From positions 124,001 through 188,000 of the forward strand of contig JBAKBP010001430.1 in NCBI GenBank assembly GCA_037953745.1: 64,000 nucleotides of DNA, written 5' to 3'. The DNA is from Lithodes maja (lineage: Eukaryota; Arthropoda; Malacostraca; Decapoda; Lithodidae). Shown piece by piece: positions 33,849 through 44,816 of this stretch. The translations under genes and the position numbers were made by a program. Below the pieces are notes generated by a model, which was given only the letters and a program-made list of their open reading frames with translations, did not search any database and was not told the DNA's origin. Positions within the stretch are counted from its first letter, which is position 1. The number at the start of each line of letters is the position of its first letter.

Positions 33849-34080
33849 CAATAGTATATAATTTTGCAACATAAAACCTACATTTAGTCTTATTTATTTC
33901 AAAATATAACCTTTATTTTGCCCTTTAAGACAAAATTAAGCAAAATTATTTTTTTTGGAAAAATAAATAAAAGATGAATAAAGATGATATTAATGATTTA
34001 TTAACTTGTAATGATGATAACAAATAGACAAACATCAGTATTAGTACCACTTTACATAAAAATAATTATTTTAATGGCTA
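33849..34080. other. AT-rich spacer
   Basis: Nothing recognisable; AT-rich sequence with no open frame of note. Confidence 0.5.
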
Positions 34081-34352
34081 GGATTCCCAAGCGTAGCTGT
34101 GTTATTTACCTGTAGAATGGCGTTAAGTAGAGCTCTTTAAGTCAACTGGTTGAGTTGTGATGATGATTTCATTGGAGATAACTTTATGGCAAAAACAGCC
34201 ACTTTACACTACTTTTCGATACTTAACAACAACATACAGGCACACACGAACAAGCGACGCTCTCCTTCTTGTGGCCGGAGATGCGGGGCGTCGGTCCAGC
34301 CGGCTGTTGTTTACATGCGTCGGACCGACGCCTCGCACACCAAGCTCACAGG
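34081..34352 (-). repeat. piggyBac-MITE interior, inverted copy next to the piggyBac element
   Basis: Reverse complement of roughly 43765-44035, the interior of the MITE at 43679-44157 (landmarks GTCAACTGGTTGAGTTGTGATG, AAGCGACGCTCTCCTTCTTG, GGACCGACGCCTCGCACAC). It ends 19 bp before the TTAA of the autonomous element. The MITE's termini are missing here. Confidence 0.8.
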
Positions 34353-34537
34353 CTTTGACCTCATGGGTGTTTAACCCTTCAACCCCGGGTGGTACACGTG
34401 TGTACCATTATGGTTTGACCCGAGGAACCCGGGTGGTACAACACTGTACCATTGCTTGCGTGTGTGCTTTCGAATGGCGCGCGTAAATATTTCGCTCCGT
34501 GGTCACCAGGCGTCGCTAGGCGACGCCACCAGACAGC

Positions 34538-37501
34538 ATGTACGCCAGTCTCTACCCTGCCGCCAACATGGATACTAGCCCAAAAAGTGATTCCCTTGTG
34601 TCCGATTCTACGCTCCCTTCGACGCCTGCTCATGTTCGTCGCGCCCTAACGCAAAGGCACGTACAAGATGCGTTGACTCCCGGAGGTATTGAAATAGCTT
34701 TGAGGAGTTATGAACGTGGTGAAGGCAAAAATAGTGTTGATGACTTGGGCAGTGATAGCTCCGAGTCTTATCAGTCTCACTATAGTGAAGATTTTGACGA
34801 TCTACACGAAATCCATGAAAGAGACGCGCTTTTTATTGGATTTGAGCATGACGATGAAAGTGATGATAGTACTGAACGTGATATAGTTGTGCAAGGTGAT
34901 GAGAGTGTAGTGAGAGTGAGCGAATGGGACAGCACTAGGTCGACTGCCAAGTTTAGGTTGAGTGACACGACACCTAGCCCTTCGCCAGCTAAATCCCCAT
35001 TCAAGATACGTTTCTATAAGAAGCAAGTTCTGAAGAAGGCGGCCGCGGCAGCCAGGAAAGAGGCCCTAAAACTTGGTGAGGGAGCAGTGCGTGAGGGTGC
35101 CAGTGAGGCTGCGCGTGAGGCCGAGGTTGACCCGCCATTGTCTTCCTTATCTACCCACGCCACCCAAGTTGCCCCAGGCTCCCGCCATTCTTCCCCACCA
35201 CCACCAGCACTGCCTAGGGTTGAGGACCCCCCACTTTCGGCCTATTTACCCCCTATTTCCCCCGAGAGGAGACATACTACTAAAGAAAAGGGAAAAGGGA
35301 GAAAATATGTTAAAAAAGGAGCTACAAGTAGGCGCTCTTTGTTCGAGGCTCCCGCGGCTTCCACCCCTGCCGCTCCCAGCCATACGCCCCCGCAAGTTTC
35401 CCCAGGGTCCACCCCACCTCTCCAGCCTACAACAGAGGTTCCTCATGATGTTTTCGACCTCGCATCCATACCTGCACCTACAGACACTGAACCAGTGCTG
35501 TCTACGACTCGTCGTAGGCCAAGGAGCCCCGAACCTCTGCATGAAGATGACAGAGCCTTACCTCCCACTCCTTCCCCACCTCGCCGACCTACACGCCGCC
35601 CACGCATCATTCGTTCCCCGCGAGATTATGAGGGGGGCTCTGAAGATGAAGGGCACCTCACAGACGACTCTGGCCATGATTACCTGGGTCCACCGTCAGG
35701 GCAAGATGACGGCTCTGACGACAACGACGATGACTTTATGGACATCGACGACCCTCAACCCAGACGCTTTGCCCAGGGCCGTCGTGCTCCTGGCCGCCCT
35801 GGCCGCCTGGCTGGCCGCCGGGCTGGGCCTGGGCGCCGTCGCGTTCCTGGCCGCCCTAGGGTGCGCGCCGCCAAAGTTCGTGGGCGTGCTGCCCCCGCTG
35901 TAGCTCCTCGTCAGCGTCGCCAGAAGGACGCATTTTATATTTTCAACTGGCAGGATGTGGCTGCTGATGAAGTCATTGACCCTGATGTAACCCCTTTTGA
36001 TGAGGTACAGGATGCTCCAGGAGTTACCCCAAGTTTTCCTGCAGGCCCCAATGCTCGACCACATGAGCTTTTTGAGGCATTTTTTGATAAGGAGGTTACT
36101 GACTTTGTCATACAAGAGACAAATAAGCACTACCAAGTCCAGGTTAACTTTTTTGGCAAGGTGACCAAGGGCCACATGAAGCGGTGGACCCCAGTGACTC
36201 ATCCCGAGTTCATGGTGTTCCTGGCAATCACCATGCTAATGCCTCATGTGAAGAAGCACAGGTTGGCTGACTATTGGATCACCAAAGATCTGATATCCAC
36301 CCCTGCCTTCGGGAAATACATCTCTCGGGACCGGTACCTCGACATCCTCGGAGCGCTCCATCTTGTCACCAACACCGACATGCATATCCCTGACAAACTG
36401 TGGAAGATTAGGACGTTGTACGAGATGATGAGAGAACGTTTCACGTCCTACTTCATGCCCTTCTGCAACGTCTGTATTGACGAGTCTCTTGTGCTGTTCC
36501 GGGGAAAGCTGAGCTTCAGGCAGTACATCCCCTCAAAGAGACATCGCTTTGGTATAAAGTTCTTTGTGCTGTGCGATTGCCAAACTGGCGATGTCCTGGA
36601 CTTCCTGGTCTACAGCGGGAAGGAAGGGGACGTGGCAATAGACCCCCTCATTGGCTTTGGCGGAGCAGTGGTTCAAGCCATGATGAACCGGTACTTCCAA
36701 AAGAATCACGTCCTCTACACGGACAACTACTACACGTCCCCCACTCTCTCAAAGTACCTCCATCAGCGCCAGACGGGGACTGTAGGCACAGTTAGAGCAA
36801 AAAGGAAGGGCATGCCAAGTTTCCCTCCTAAAACAAAGAAAGGCGATGTCTTCAAGAAGAAGTCGGGACCCATTCTGGCTATCCACTGGCACGACCAGCG
36901 GAAGGTCAACCTCCTGAGCACCGTCCACAAGGGGGAAATGGTTGAGACTGGCAAGGTGGATCGCCGCACCCAAGTCAGGGTGACCAAGCCCGATGCTGTA
37001 ATTGACTACAACATAAATATGAGGCTGGTGGACAAGTCCGACATGCAGATAGGCTTCATCGACTGTCTGCGTACCTCGTGCAGATGGTACAAAAAGTTCT
37101 TTCTGCACATGGTGGACATGTCAATGCTGAATGCCTATAATATCTACAGGCTTCGGAATCCGCGCACACCCAGGAAGTTCAGTAGCCTGCGGAGGTTCCA
37201 AAAACAGGTGTTGGTGGAGCTCCTGGACAGGTATGCTATGCCACAGAGGGCAGTGGTACAACCTGGGCGCCCCGTTCAGGACTGCATGCAGTGTGCACAG
37301 TATCTAAATGTGCACAAGCTCGGTTACCTGCCTCTGGAACGAGATGGAGTCACCATTAGCAGAAGGCGGTGCCATGTCTGCTGGAACAGCCAGGTGAGGC
37401 CGAGGAAGCAGAAAAAGACCACCATGCAGTGTGTGGAGTGCCAGCTGTCACTATGTGCTATACCGTGCTTTGCTGAATACCACACCAAGCAGGAGTACTA
37501 A
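34538..37501 (+). CDS. piggyBac transposase, 987 aa, intact frame
   Basis: Cut-and-paste transposase of the piggyBac family. The N-terminal half (about residues 1-460) is a long acidic, Ser/Pro-rich and then Arg/Gly/Pro-rich extension. The catalytic DDE_Tnp_1_7-type domain starts near 500 (PHELFEAFFDKEVTDFVIQE). Candidate catalytic acids: D648 in NVCIDESLVLFRGKLSFRQYIPSK, D729 in VLYTDNYYTSPTLSKYL, and the third in the cluster D823-D835 (VIDYNINMRLVDKSDMQ). A C-terminal Cys-rich zinc-binding region (CMQCAQYL..., CHVCWNS, CVECQLSLC) fits the family's end-binding domain. It is longer than typical piggyBac transposases (about 600 aa) because of the N-terminal extension. The first Met at 34538 is one option; M8-type downstream Met (34568) is another. 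Confidence 0.93.
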   Translation: MYASLYPAANMDTSPKSDSLVSDSTLPSTPAHVRRALTQRHVQDALTPGGIEIALRSYERGEGKNSVDDLGSDSSESYQSHYSEDFDDLHEIHERDALFIGFEHDDESDDSTERDIVVQGDESVVRVSEWDSTRSTAKFRLSDTTPSPSPAKSPFKIRFYKKQVLKKAAAAARKEALKLGEGAVREGASEAAREAEVDPPLSSLSTHATQVAPGSRHSSPPPPALPRVEDPPLSAYLPPISPERRHTTKEKGKGRKYVKKGATSRRSLFEAPAASTPAAPSHTPPQVSPGSTPPLQPTTEVPHDVFDLASIPAPTDTEPVLSTTRRRPRSPEPLHEDDRALPPTPSPPRRPTRRPRIIRSPRDYEGGSEDEGHLTDDSGHDYLGPPSGQDDGSDDNDDDFMDIDDPQPRRFAQGRRAPGRPGRLAGRRAGPGRRRVPGRPRVRAAKVRGRAAPAVAPRQRRQKDAFYIFNWQDVAADEVIDPDVTPFDEVQDAPGVTPSFPAGPNARPHELFEAFFDKEVTDFVIQETNKHYQVQVNFFGKVTKGHMKRWTPVTHPEFMVFLAITMLMPHVKKHRLADYWITKDLISTPAFGKYISRDRYLDILGALHLVTNTDMHIPDKLWKIRTLYEMMRERFTSYFMPFCNVCIDESLVLFRGKLSFRQYIPSKRHRFGIKFFVLCDCQTGDVLDFLVYSGKEGDVAIDPLIGFGGAVVQAMMNRYFQKNHVLYTDNYYTSPTLSKYLHQRQTGTVGTVRAKRKGMPSFPPKTKKGDVFKKKSGPILAIHWHDQRKVNLLSTVHKGEMVETGKVDRRTQVRVTKPDAVIDYNINMRLVDKSDMQIGFIDCLRTSCRWYKKFFLHMVDMSMLNAYNIYRLRNPRTPRKFSSLRRFQKQVLVELLDRYAMPQRAVVQPGRPVQDCMQCAQYLNVHKLGYLPLERDGVTISRRRCHVCWNSQVRPRKQKKTTMQCVECQLSLCAIPCFAEYHTKQEY

Positions 37502-38577
37502 CTAATAATCATAGTGAAAGTACCAAAGACTGACAATATGTATGTATATAGGCAACAAGTGGAAATAAAACAATGTACAGGTGTATTGTGATAAAAAAGT
37601 CATGTATTATGAAAACATATATAAATAAGTGAAAAAAGACACAATAAATTGTATATAAAACGTTTACAAAGCATATAACTAAGTGAAAGTGACACATGAC
37701 ATAATATTAGATGGCCAAAGTATAATAAACACCTGTGATAACGAATAATCAGTGCCTAATATAACAATAACCTACCTCAATTACTAATAAAATGTACCGT
37801 ATCAAGTGAAAATGTGCATTATCAGTGACAGTGACACTCTCTCAAGCATATTTACCAAAGTGAAAGTGACACACGAACTAATATTAGATGGCCAAAGTAT
37901 AATAAACACCTGTGATAACGAATAATCAGTGCCTAATATAACAATAACCTACCTCAATTACTAATAAAATGTACCGTATCAAGTGAAAATGAGCATTATC
38001 AGTGACAGTGACACTCTCTCAAGCATATTTACCAAAGTGAAAGTGACACACGAACTAATATTAGATGGCCAAAGTATAATAAACACCTGTGATAACGAAT
38101 AATCAGTGCCTAATATAACAATAACCTACCTCAATTACTCATAAAAACTACGGTATCGAGTGAAAATGGGAAATATTAGTGACAATGATAGCCTAATACA
38201 CATATTTTATATAATTGGACTCCAAATAACTATAATAACATCACTATCAATACATAAAATCGCCTCCGGGAGGTAAAAAGTTTGGCGCGACGAGCCGGAG
38301 CCGGGGCCTGGGCCAAGGCGACGCATCCGAACGCGGGATGATTTTCACGCATAAAAATCACTCCACTTCCCGCGCTCACCATTATGCAATCACTTGGGCT
38401 AGAGACCTCTACTCAACGGCATTCTACACATGAAGGTTTGTGCAACATTTTTCTGTTTTTTTTATAACTTTGTGTAATGTATTTCAGGAGTAACATGTGA
38501 ATCAACATGGACCAAAATTCCTGAAAACCCCCGGTCACAGAGTACAGTTACGATATTCCCTAGCCGGGGTTGGAGGG
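37502..38577. other. piggyBac 3' non-coding region
   Basis: AT-rich, contains AATAAA-type signals shortly after the stop (for example 37564-37569) that could serve polyadenylation, then the triple 177-bp repeat, a GC-rich block (38275-38345) and the right terminal repeat. Confidence 0.6.
37681..38200 (+). repeat. 177-bp tandem repeat, about 2.9 units, inside piggyBac
   Basis: Units begin at 37681, 37858 and 38035 with AAGTGAAAGTGACAC. The first two are almost identical; the third diverges towards its end. Each unit carries ATTAGATGGCCAAAGTATAAT and AGTGACAGTGACACTCTC. Could contain transposase-binding sites; this is inference. Confidence 0.9.
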
Positions 38578-38581
38578 TTAA

Positions 38582-39097
38582 GAGCCCTTCCGGGCAGCTC
38601 GTGTATGCTTTTTTATGGGCGTTCAAGAGCCCTTCCGGGAACAGAGGGTAAAATATATCTCTTTATTTGATTTTTTTAAATATACTGTATGATAATATAT
38701 TGACAAGGAGAGGTGATTGGACACTAAACCCAACAGCCTTGATGCGTTAGTATCCGATCACAAAATATTTTCCTTTCAAAATGCTTCACTTTATGCTAAA
38801 TATTATTATCAACTCTGCGTAAGCAGAGTTTGGTATCGCCCCCCCGTATAGTGGGTACCACACGAAAAAAATGTCTGTCGTCGTCGTCTGTCTCGGAACT
38901 CCTCCTAGACCGTTGGACGGATTTTCACCAAATTTCACACGAACATTTGTTGCGTGAATGCAAGCGTCAGTCAAAAAAGATTTTTTGAATTTATGCAATA
39001 GGTCCAAAATATGGTTCCCCCCCCCCCCCCCCAGCAATGATGGCGTTCTGGGAGCGAAAACATCTTGCTACGTATTTGCTAGGTTAAGTTAGTTTAG
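38582..39097. other. Spacer with hairpin and a dispersed motif
   Basis: No gene. Contains two AGAGCCCTTCCGGG repeats (38581-38640) and a segment (38697-38770) whose reverse complement recurs at 57003-57083 (GTTAGTATCCGATCACAAAATATTTTCC). It also has a TCTGCGTAAGCAGA hairpin and a C run near 39018. Confidence 0.55.
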
Positions 39098-39810
39098 TTG
39101 TCATTAGAAGTGATGGTAGTAATATTTGGATTTATGGTGATAGTAGTGATAATGGTGATAATTGTAGTGATGATGGTTGTATTTGTATTGATAATGATGA
39201 CAGTAGTGATGATGATGACAGTAGTAGATATGATGGTGACAGTAGTAGTAATGATGGTCATAATAGTAGTGATGATGGTGACAAGTAATGATGATAGTTG
39301 TAGTGATAATAATGACAGTAGTGATGATGGTAGTGACGATGGTGTGAGTATTAGTGATGATGGTGAGTAGTAGTGACGATGGTGAAATTTGTAGTGATGA
39401 TGATAGTTGTGGTGATGAAGTTCATAGTAATGGTGATGATGGCAGTAGTAGTGATGATGGTGACAGTAGAATAAATTATGGTAATATTTGTGACAGTAGT
39501 AATGATGATGGTTATAGTAGTAGTGATGATGTTAACAGTAGTAATGATGATTGTAAGATGGTGGTAATGATATTAGTAATGATGGTTGATAGTTGTAGTA
39601 TCAATGATGATAGTAGTGATTAAGATGCTAGTGACAATGGACAGTGATGATGGTGAGAGTAGTAGTGATAATTGTAATTGTAGTAGTGATGATGATCATA
39701 GTAATGGTGATGATGACAGTACTTGTGATGATTGTGGCAGTTGTAGTGATGATGGCAGTAGTAGTGATTATGTTGATTGTGATTGATGATGGTATTAGTA
39801 GTGATGATGG
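39098..39810. repeat. GATGGTGATAGTAGT-type minisatellite
   Basis: About 700 bp of imperfect trinucleotide-based repeats built from GTAGTGATGATGG words. Open frames in it are repetitive (Asp/Ser- or Met/Val-rich) and are not genes. Confidence 0.85.
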
Positions 39811-39875
39811 TAACCCATCGCAGAGTTGGGTATGCTGTTTTGATTTTGGGCAAAACGGCACGTCTACTTTATTTG

Positions 39876-40427
39876 TAATTTTACATGTCTTACAGGATTA
39901 ATAATTTCCCTAGCACCTATATTTTGTTATATAATGTGGTGTGTTAGTATCCGATCACTGATCCACCACTGTGGTCGACTGGTTGTTGTTGTTGTTGTTG
40001 TTGTTCCCTAAGCTGCCTGGCAGAACAGCCCCGAGTCCCTGAGGAAGGCCATGGCCGTGATCGGGCTTTCCCACAGAGCTCTCATTGAGTGTAGATTGTG
40101 TTGTTGGCGTAAGTGGTTGTGTGAAATGCAGTCTTCTATACTGTAATGTGTTTGATGGTATGGGGTGCTGCGTTACATCCTGGGCAGGTGTCGACGACGG
40201 AGTCATCCAGTCTCCTCTGATAGCTCAGAAGAGCTGGATGGTGTCGGCATCTCAGCCTGGTTGACCACTGTGGTCAACTGATCCACCACTGTGGTCAACC
40301 GAGTGACCACTGTGGTCGACTGATCGACCACAGTGGTGGATCAGTGATCGGATACTAACACACCATATTATATAACAAAATATAGGTGCTAGGGAAATTA
40401 TTATTCATGTAAGACATGTAAAATTAA
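39876..40427. repeat. Foldback with about 100-bp arms and GACCACTGTGGTC palindromes
   Basis: The left arm (39876-39979) and right arm (40323-40427) are near-perfect reverse complements, including GTTAGTATCCGATCACTGATCC. Between them the palindrome family GACCACTGTGGTC is repeated several times (40263-40335). A truncated LINE-A 3' end (39986-40256) has inserted into it. Confidence 0.8.
39986..40256 (-). mobile_element. Truncated LINE-A 3' end
   Basis: Minus-strand copy of the last 270 bp of LINE-A (compare 33160-33422), ending in (AAC)n, seen as TTG repeats at 39983-40006. Flanked by CTGGTTG (39979-39985 and 40257-40263). Confidence 0.88.
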
Positions 40428-42562
40428 AATTAATAATATGTAGCATAAATTGAAGCATTTTAATAATAATAATAATAATATTTATTCAGTTAGCAATTTA
40501 CAGAATTGGTACCACATAGTATGTTACAAATATGACATGTACCAGCTTTGCATAATTCCAACGAAGGATAGCCCAATAAGGCCGTTAGGCGAATTTCCAT
40601 TGGGGTCCTTGTGGGATTAGGTTAGCTGGGGAAAAGGGGAGGATAAAAGAAATAGATACTTTAGAGAAAGTATTTCTAGGGGGTTATTTTAAGATACCTT
40701 ACATCCTATGGTAAATATCAGTAATCCGTAATCAGTAATAATTTCAGTTTGGTTTGCCTATCTCTTATGTCGTATTTAGTAGTAGACATAAGCTTGGTGC
40801 TCCCTTCTCGCAGCTGTCCGGTTCAGGTGTTCCTTCAGGCTACGTCTGAAGGAATACAGTGTTCTCTTTTCACGGACTGACTGGGGTAGGTCGTTCCAGT
40901 CTTTGATGGCAGTGAAGAATGCTTGCTTACCCTGTCCTTGGATTCTCGGGACCTTAAAATTAAACATCCTGTTTCTTGTATTATGTCCACTCCTCTCATT
41001 TGCTTTAACAAAATCACTCTTAAGATACTCTGGAGCTCTGTCATAGAAAATTTTGAAGGCATTAGTGAGCCTGATTTGTTTGGCCCTGTCAGAGACATTG
41101 AGCATACCTAGTGACTGAAGTTGTTCCTGGCCAACATGTGATCTGGGTCCTAGGTTCAGCATGAACCTAACCATTTTATTTTGAGTGACCTGAAGTTTGT
41201 GCTGTGCTGATTTAGATGATGCAGAGTACCAGGATGACACAGAATAGTCAAAATGACATTGAACAAGCCCTTGGCAAAGGGTCTTTTTGGTCGCCGCTGG
41301 CAAGCATCCCACCTGTCTATACAGGTATTTTATACGTGCTCTACACTTACACAGGATAGATTCCAAAATTGTTTCACCTGACAAACTCGAGTCCAGTTTT
41401 AGTCCGAGATATTTAACTTGTGACACTGTTGTTATAGGAATATCATTACAGTTGACCGAGAAGCCCACAATGTCTTTCAGTTTGTGTTTTGTCCCACATA
41501 AGATGGCTTCCGTCTTGCCCAGGTGAAGAGATAGTCTATTGTACACTAGCCATTCACTACATGATTCTAGTTCTTTGGAAAGTGAAGCGGCAATAATTAT
41601 TGTGTTTTTTCCTGAAACCAGAAGCACGCTGTCGTCAGCATACAGTAATAATTTACACGAGACGCTCAGTGCCATGTCGTTCACAACTTCACATAACAGA
41701 GAAAGAGTAAGGGACCAATGATGCTTCCCTGCAGGACCCCACAGTTAATTGGCATAGGATCAGATATATTATCATCAATTTTGACTCTTTGTGTTCTACC
41801 ACCCACTAAGATAAGATTTAAACCAGTTCACAGACCCAATGCCCATTGCTTGTAGTTTATTACATAGGATATCATGGTCTACTGTGCCAAACGCTTTTTG
41901 TAGATCACGAAGAACCATACCGGTGTAGTTACCTTTAGACATTTCTTTACAAATGTGATCTGTTAAGTGGATGAGACAGGAGTCAGTCGAGTACATGCAT
42001 CTGAAACCTGATTGAAACTTATAAAATAGATAATTTTCTTTGAGGTAGTGTTCAATTTGGGTGTATACCGCTCTTTCAAGGATTTTAGATACAATACATA
42101 ATATGCTAACTGGTCTGTAGTTGCCAACTTCTAGTTTATTTCCTTTCTTGAATAGAGGGGTTACAATAGCTTCCTTCAGTTCAACAGGTAGGGTACAGTG
42201 TTGGTGTTAATTGACAGGTTGATGATGTGGGTTAGGGGACCTGCTATACCAATGGCTCCATCTCGTAGAAATTTGGCAGGAATTTTGTCGGGTCCTGTGC
42301 TTTTATGTACATTTAGTTTAGAGAGCTCGTCAAAAGTGTATTTTGGTGTAACATTTTGCAATCCAAATGTGTTCAGGTGTATGCCTTTATCTCTGTAGAA
42401 ATTCCGAAAGGTGGCAGTTGTTGTCGTGTATTTATTGAGAGGTTGCGGTAGGTTCTGTGCAAGTGTGTTTGGTATGGAGGTGAAGAAGGTGTTGAAGTAG
42501 GTTGAAATTTGTCGTTTATCGTGGCAAACCTGATCATTAATGTTGAGAGCAATATTAGTGTT

Positions 42563-42969
42563 GTTGTTGTTGTTGTTCCCCAAGCTGCCTGGCCGAACAG
42601 CCCCAAGGCCCCGAGTAAGGCCAAGGCCATAAACGAGCGCCCCCACAGAACCCTCCCTGCCGACCACAATAAAGCCTGGGTGACCGAAGCCACTCCATGG
42701 CGGGGAGCTGAGAGGGTGCGTAAACGCCCGGGAAACCAAAGCCCCACCCAGGGCCCTGTGCCCCTCAGCAATTATGAAGAGAAAGTTGAGGGGCAAAGGA
42801 ATAATGTGACACTTTAGCTTCCAATCTTGGTAGATTGGGAGGTCAATCCACGGAAGAGACGCCGTCACTTGAGATCTAGAAAATATATAAGTAAAAAAGA
42901 ACAGTCAGAGTAAGCTATGGGTATGGCAGAGATCGCTCAGGTCTCACTCTGATAGACCAGCCCATTGCC
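42563..42969 (-). mobile_element. SINE-like element, copy S2
   Basis: Minus-strand copy of the S1 family with a TTG-repeat (AAC tail) at 42563-42574. Flanked by the 11-bp repeat ATATTAGTGTT (42552-42562, 42970-42980). Inserted in LINE-C. Confidence 0.9.
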
Positions 42970-43678
42970 ATATTAGTGTTAGACGAATCCCTTGCCTTGT
43001 TACTGTAGCCTGTTGTTTTTAGGTGCCTCCATAGTTTCTTTGGGTTATTCTAATATTCCTCTGCCTTATTGTGGAAATAATTAGTTTTCGCTAATTTGAT
43101 TTTTCTCCTTAGTTTATTCCTGGCCCTGCTGAACTCATGTTTCAGACCTTCATCCTGTCTATGTTTCACTAGCCTTTTTAACAGATTGTCTCTGTGTTTC
43201 AGATGGTATAGTATGTCATTGTTGATCCATGGGTCTGACCTTGCTTTAATTTGTATGTCTTTCAGAGCAGCTATTTCGTCTAGGATGTTTGTGATGATGG
43301 TTCTGAAGCCAACCCCTGCGTCATTAACGTTTGTACTTCCAAACACTGGAGACCAGTCTGTATTCCATAAAATATCGAGAAATGTTTCTTTGTTGTAGTT
43401 TCTGAGTGACCTTGTTTTGATAACCTTGTGATTCTCTAGGGTAATTTTTGTGGTTTTCCGTGTGCAATATGTGATGAAGTGATCACTTATCCCAGTCTGT
43501 ATAACCCCTGATTGGGATATTTTGTCCTCTCTGTTACAGTTTATGTGGTCTAATATTGTGGCAGTGTTCTCAGAGATACGTGTGGGGGTTGTGACGAGTT
43601 GTTTGTGATTGTGCATTGTCAGTATGTGCCTATATTCTCGTACAAGCCTATTATTTTGTTGTTTGTAACACAGGTTAA

Positions 43679-44157
43679 CCCTTCAAACCCGGTTGGTACA
43701 CACGTGTACCATTTTTTTTTGGCCCCAGGAACCCGGGTGGTACTACATTGTACCATTGCTTGAAAGCCTGTGAGCTTCGTGTGCGAGGCGTCGGTCCGAC
43801 GCATGTAAACAACAGCCGGCTGGACCGACGCTCCGCATCTCCGGCCACAAGAAGGAGAGCGTCGCTTGTTCGTGTGTGCCTGTATGTTGTTGTTCAGTAT
43901 CGAAAAGTGGTGTAAAGTGGCTGGTTTGGCCATAAAGTTATCTCCAATGAAATCATCATCACAGCTCACCCAGTTGACTTAGAGAGCTCTACTTAAGGCC
44001 ATTTTACAGGTAAATAACACAGCTACGCTTGGGGATGCGCGGGAATGCGGGAAGCAGTCTGATTAACGAATATACGGTAGCCTAGCCTAGACGTTTTTCG
44101 GCCAAAACACCCGGATTTCGAGGAATATATATATAATATATAGCCGGGGCCGGAGGG
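43679..44157. mobile_element. piggyBac-type MITE
   Basis: 479 bp between TTAA at 43675-43678 and TTAA at 44158-44161. The ends CCCTTCAAACCCGG and CCGGGGCCGGAGGG closely match those of the autonomous piggyBac element (34375-38577), as does the sub-terminal GGTACACACGTGTACC palindrome. The interior is not from the autonomous element but is found inverted at 34081-34352. Probably moved by that transposase or a relative. Confidence 0.9.
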
Positions 44158-44523
44158 TTAAAATCCCCTAGTATAATGGATTAATTCCGAGGGTCTAGCG
44201 ATGACAAAGTTCGTTCAAATTTGGTCAAGAATTGTGTGTCGTCTGGTGGCCTATAGCACACCCCAATTGTGATGGGTCTTGTCCTCGGCAGGTGTAGGTC
44301 GATCCACAGAGCTTCGTGATTTTCTACATGGAGGTCGGTCCTAGTTGTGTGTGTGAGGTTGTTTTTTACATAAAGACATACTCCTCCCCCTTGCCTATTG
44401 CGATCATTCCTAACCATGTTGAAACCTTGAATGTTTTATTTCACCATCGTTTATACTTGCATCCAGCCAGGTTTCTGTGATTGCAATTATTGAAGCTTTG
44501 GCCTTATTAGCTAACAAGTTTAT

Positions 44524-44816
44524 TTGTTAGTAGGCTTGGAAAATCCAACGTCAAGGCTATTAACCTAATTGCAATGACGACTTGTCTATTTTGACTGCTA
44601 TGTCGTCATTCCAACCGCGGTTAAAAAGAAAACGTCTAGAGTCTACTCCTTATCTTGCTCTAGGAGACGTTGTACATTAACCAAAACTACCACCGAAGGT
44701 GAAAAAAGCATAGAAGAGAAGAAAAAGGGGTTTACCTTAGTTACCGCTTAAGGCCCATCCCGTGTTCCGTCATGTGCAGATCCCTGTCGAACGTGCGCAT
44801 GAGCGACCCTCTCTTG
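44524..44816 (+). repeat. DIRS copy B left inverted terminal repeat
   Basis: Nearly identical to 57355-57647 of copy C and inverted to 55858-56160. Starts TTGTTAGTAGGCTTGG. Adenine-rich parts are unchanged between copies. Confidence 0.9.

Larger units (their letters stand above)
34375..38577 (+). mobile_element. piggyBac DNA transposon, apparently complete
   Basis: 4203 bp between TTAA at 34371-34374 and TTAA at 38578-38581. Terminal inverted repeats are CCCTTCAACCCCGG at the left and CCGGGGTTGGAGGG at the right. Sub-terminal GGTGGTACAC...GTGTACC palindromes lie at the left end. A single long ORF (34538-37501) and a triple 177-bp repeat (37681-38200) lie inside. Exact flanks and an uninterrupted ORF suggest recent, possibly current, activity. 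Confidence 0.93.
40776..44450 (-). pseudogene. LINE-C endonuclease and reverse transcriptase, multiply interrupted
   Basis: Reading from 44450 down: IIAITETWLDASINDG, frameshift, MVRNDRNRQGGGVCLYVKNN, LPRTRPITIGVCYRPPD (endonuclease). After a MITE: LDHINCNRED, GISDHFITYC, DPWINNDILYHLKHRD. After a SINE: FNTFFTSIPN, LNVHKSTGPDKIPAKFLRDGA. Then in 41996-41796 a decayed motif A (MVLRDLQKAFGTVDHDIL) where D-T has become G-T, and the final frame 41684-40776 has LLLYADDSVLLVSG (A-D-D), VKYLGLKLD, and the C-terminal block ending RTAARREHQAYVYY. At least two frameshifts besides the insertions. Confidence 0.82.
40456..44523 (-). mobile_element. CR1-type LINE (LINE-C), main part
   Basis: Minus-strand LINE with an (ATT)n tail (40458-40480). 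Its upstream end is cut at 44523 by DIRS copy B and continues at 56757-57020 beyond it. A SINE (42563-42969) and a piggyBac MITE (43679-44157) are inside. Frameshifts are present, so it is inactive. Confidence 0.85.

Noticed and set aside
37681..38200. CRISPR-like array
   Set aside because: Three 177-bp head-to-tail units without short repeats and unique spacers; a simple tandem repeat in a transposon.
39098..39901. Open frames rich in Met/Val or Asp/Ser
   Set aside because: They are translations of a GATGGTGATAGTAGT minisatellite.
43679..44157. Deletion derivative of the autonomous piggyBac
   Set aside because: Only the ends match; the interior is not found within 34375-38577.
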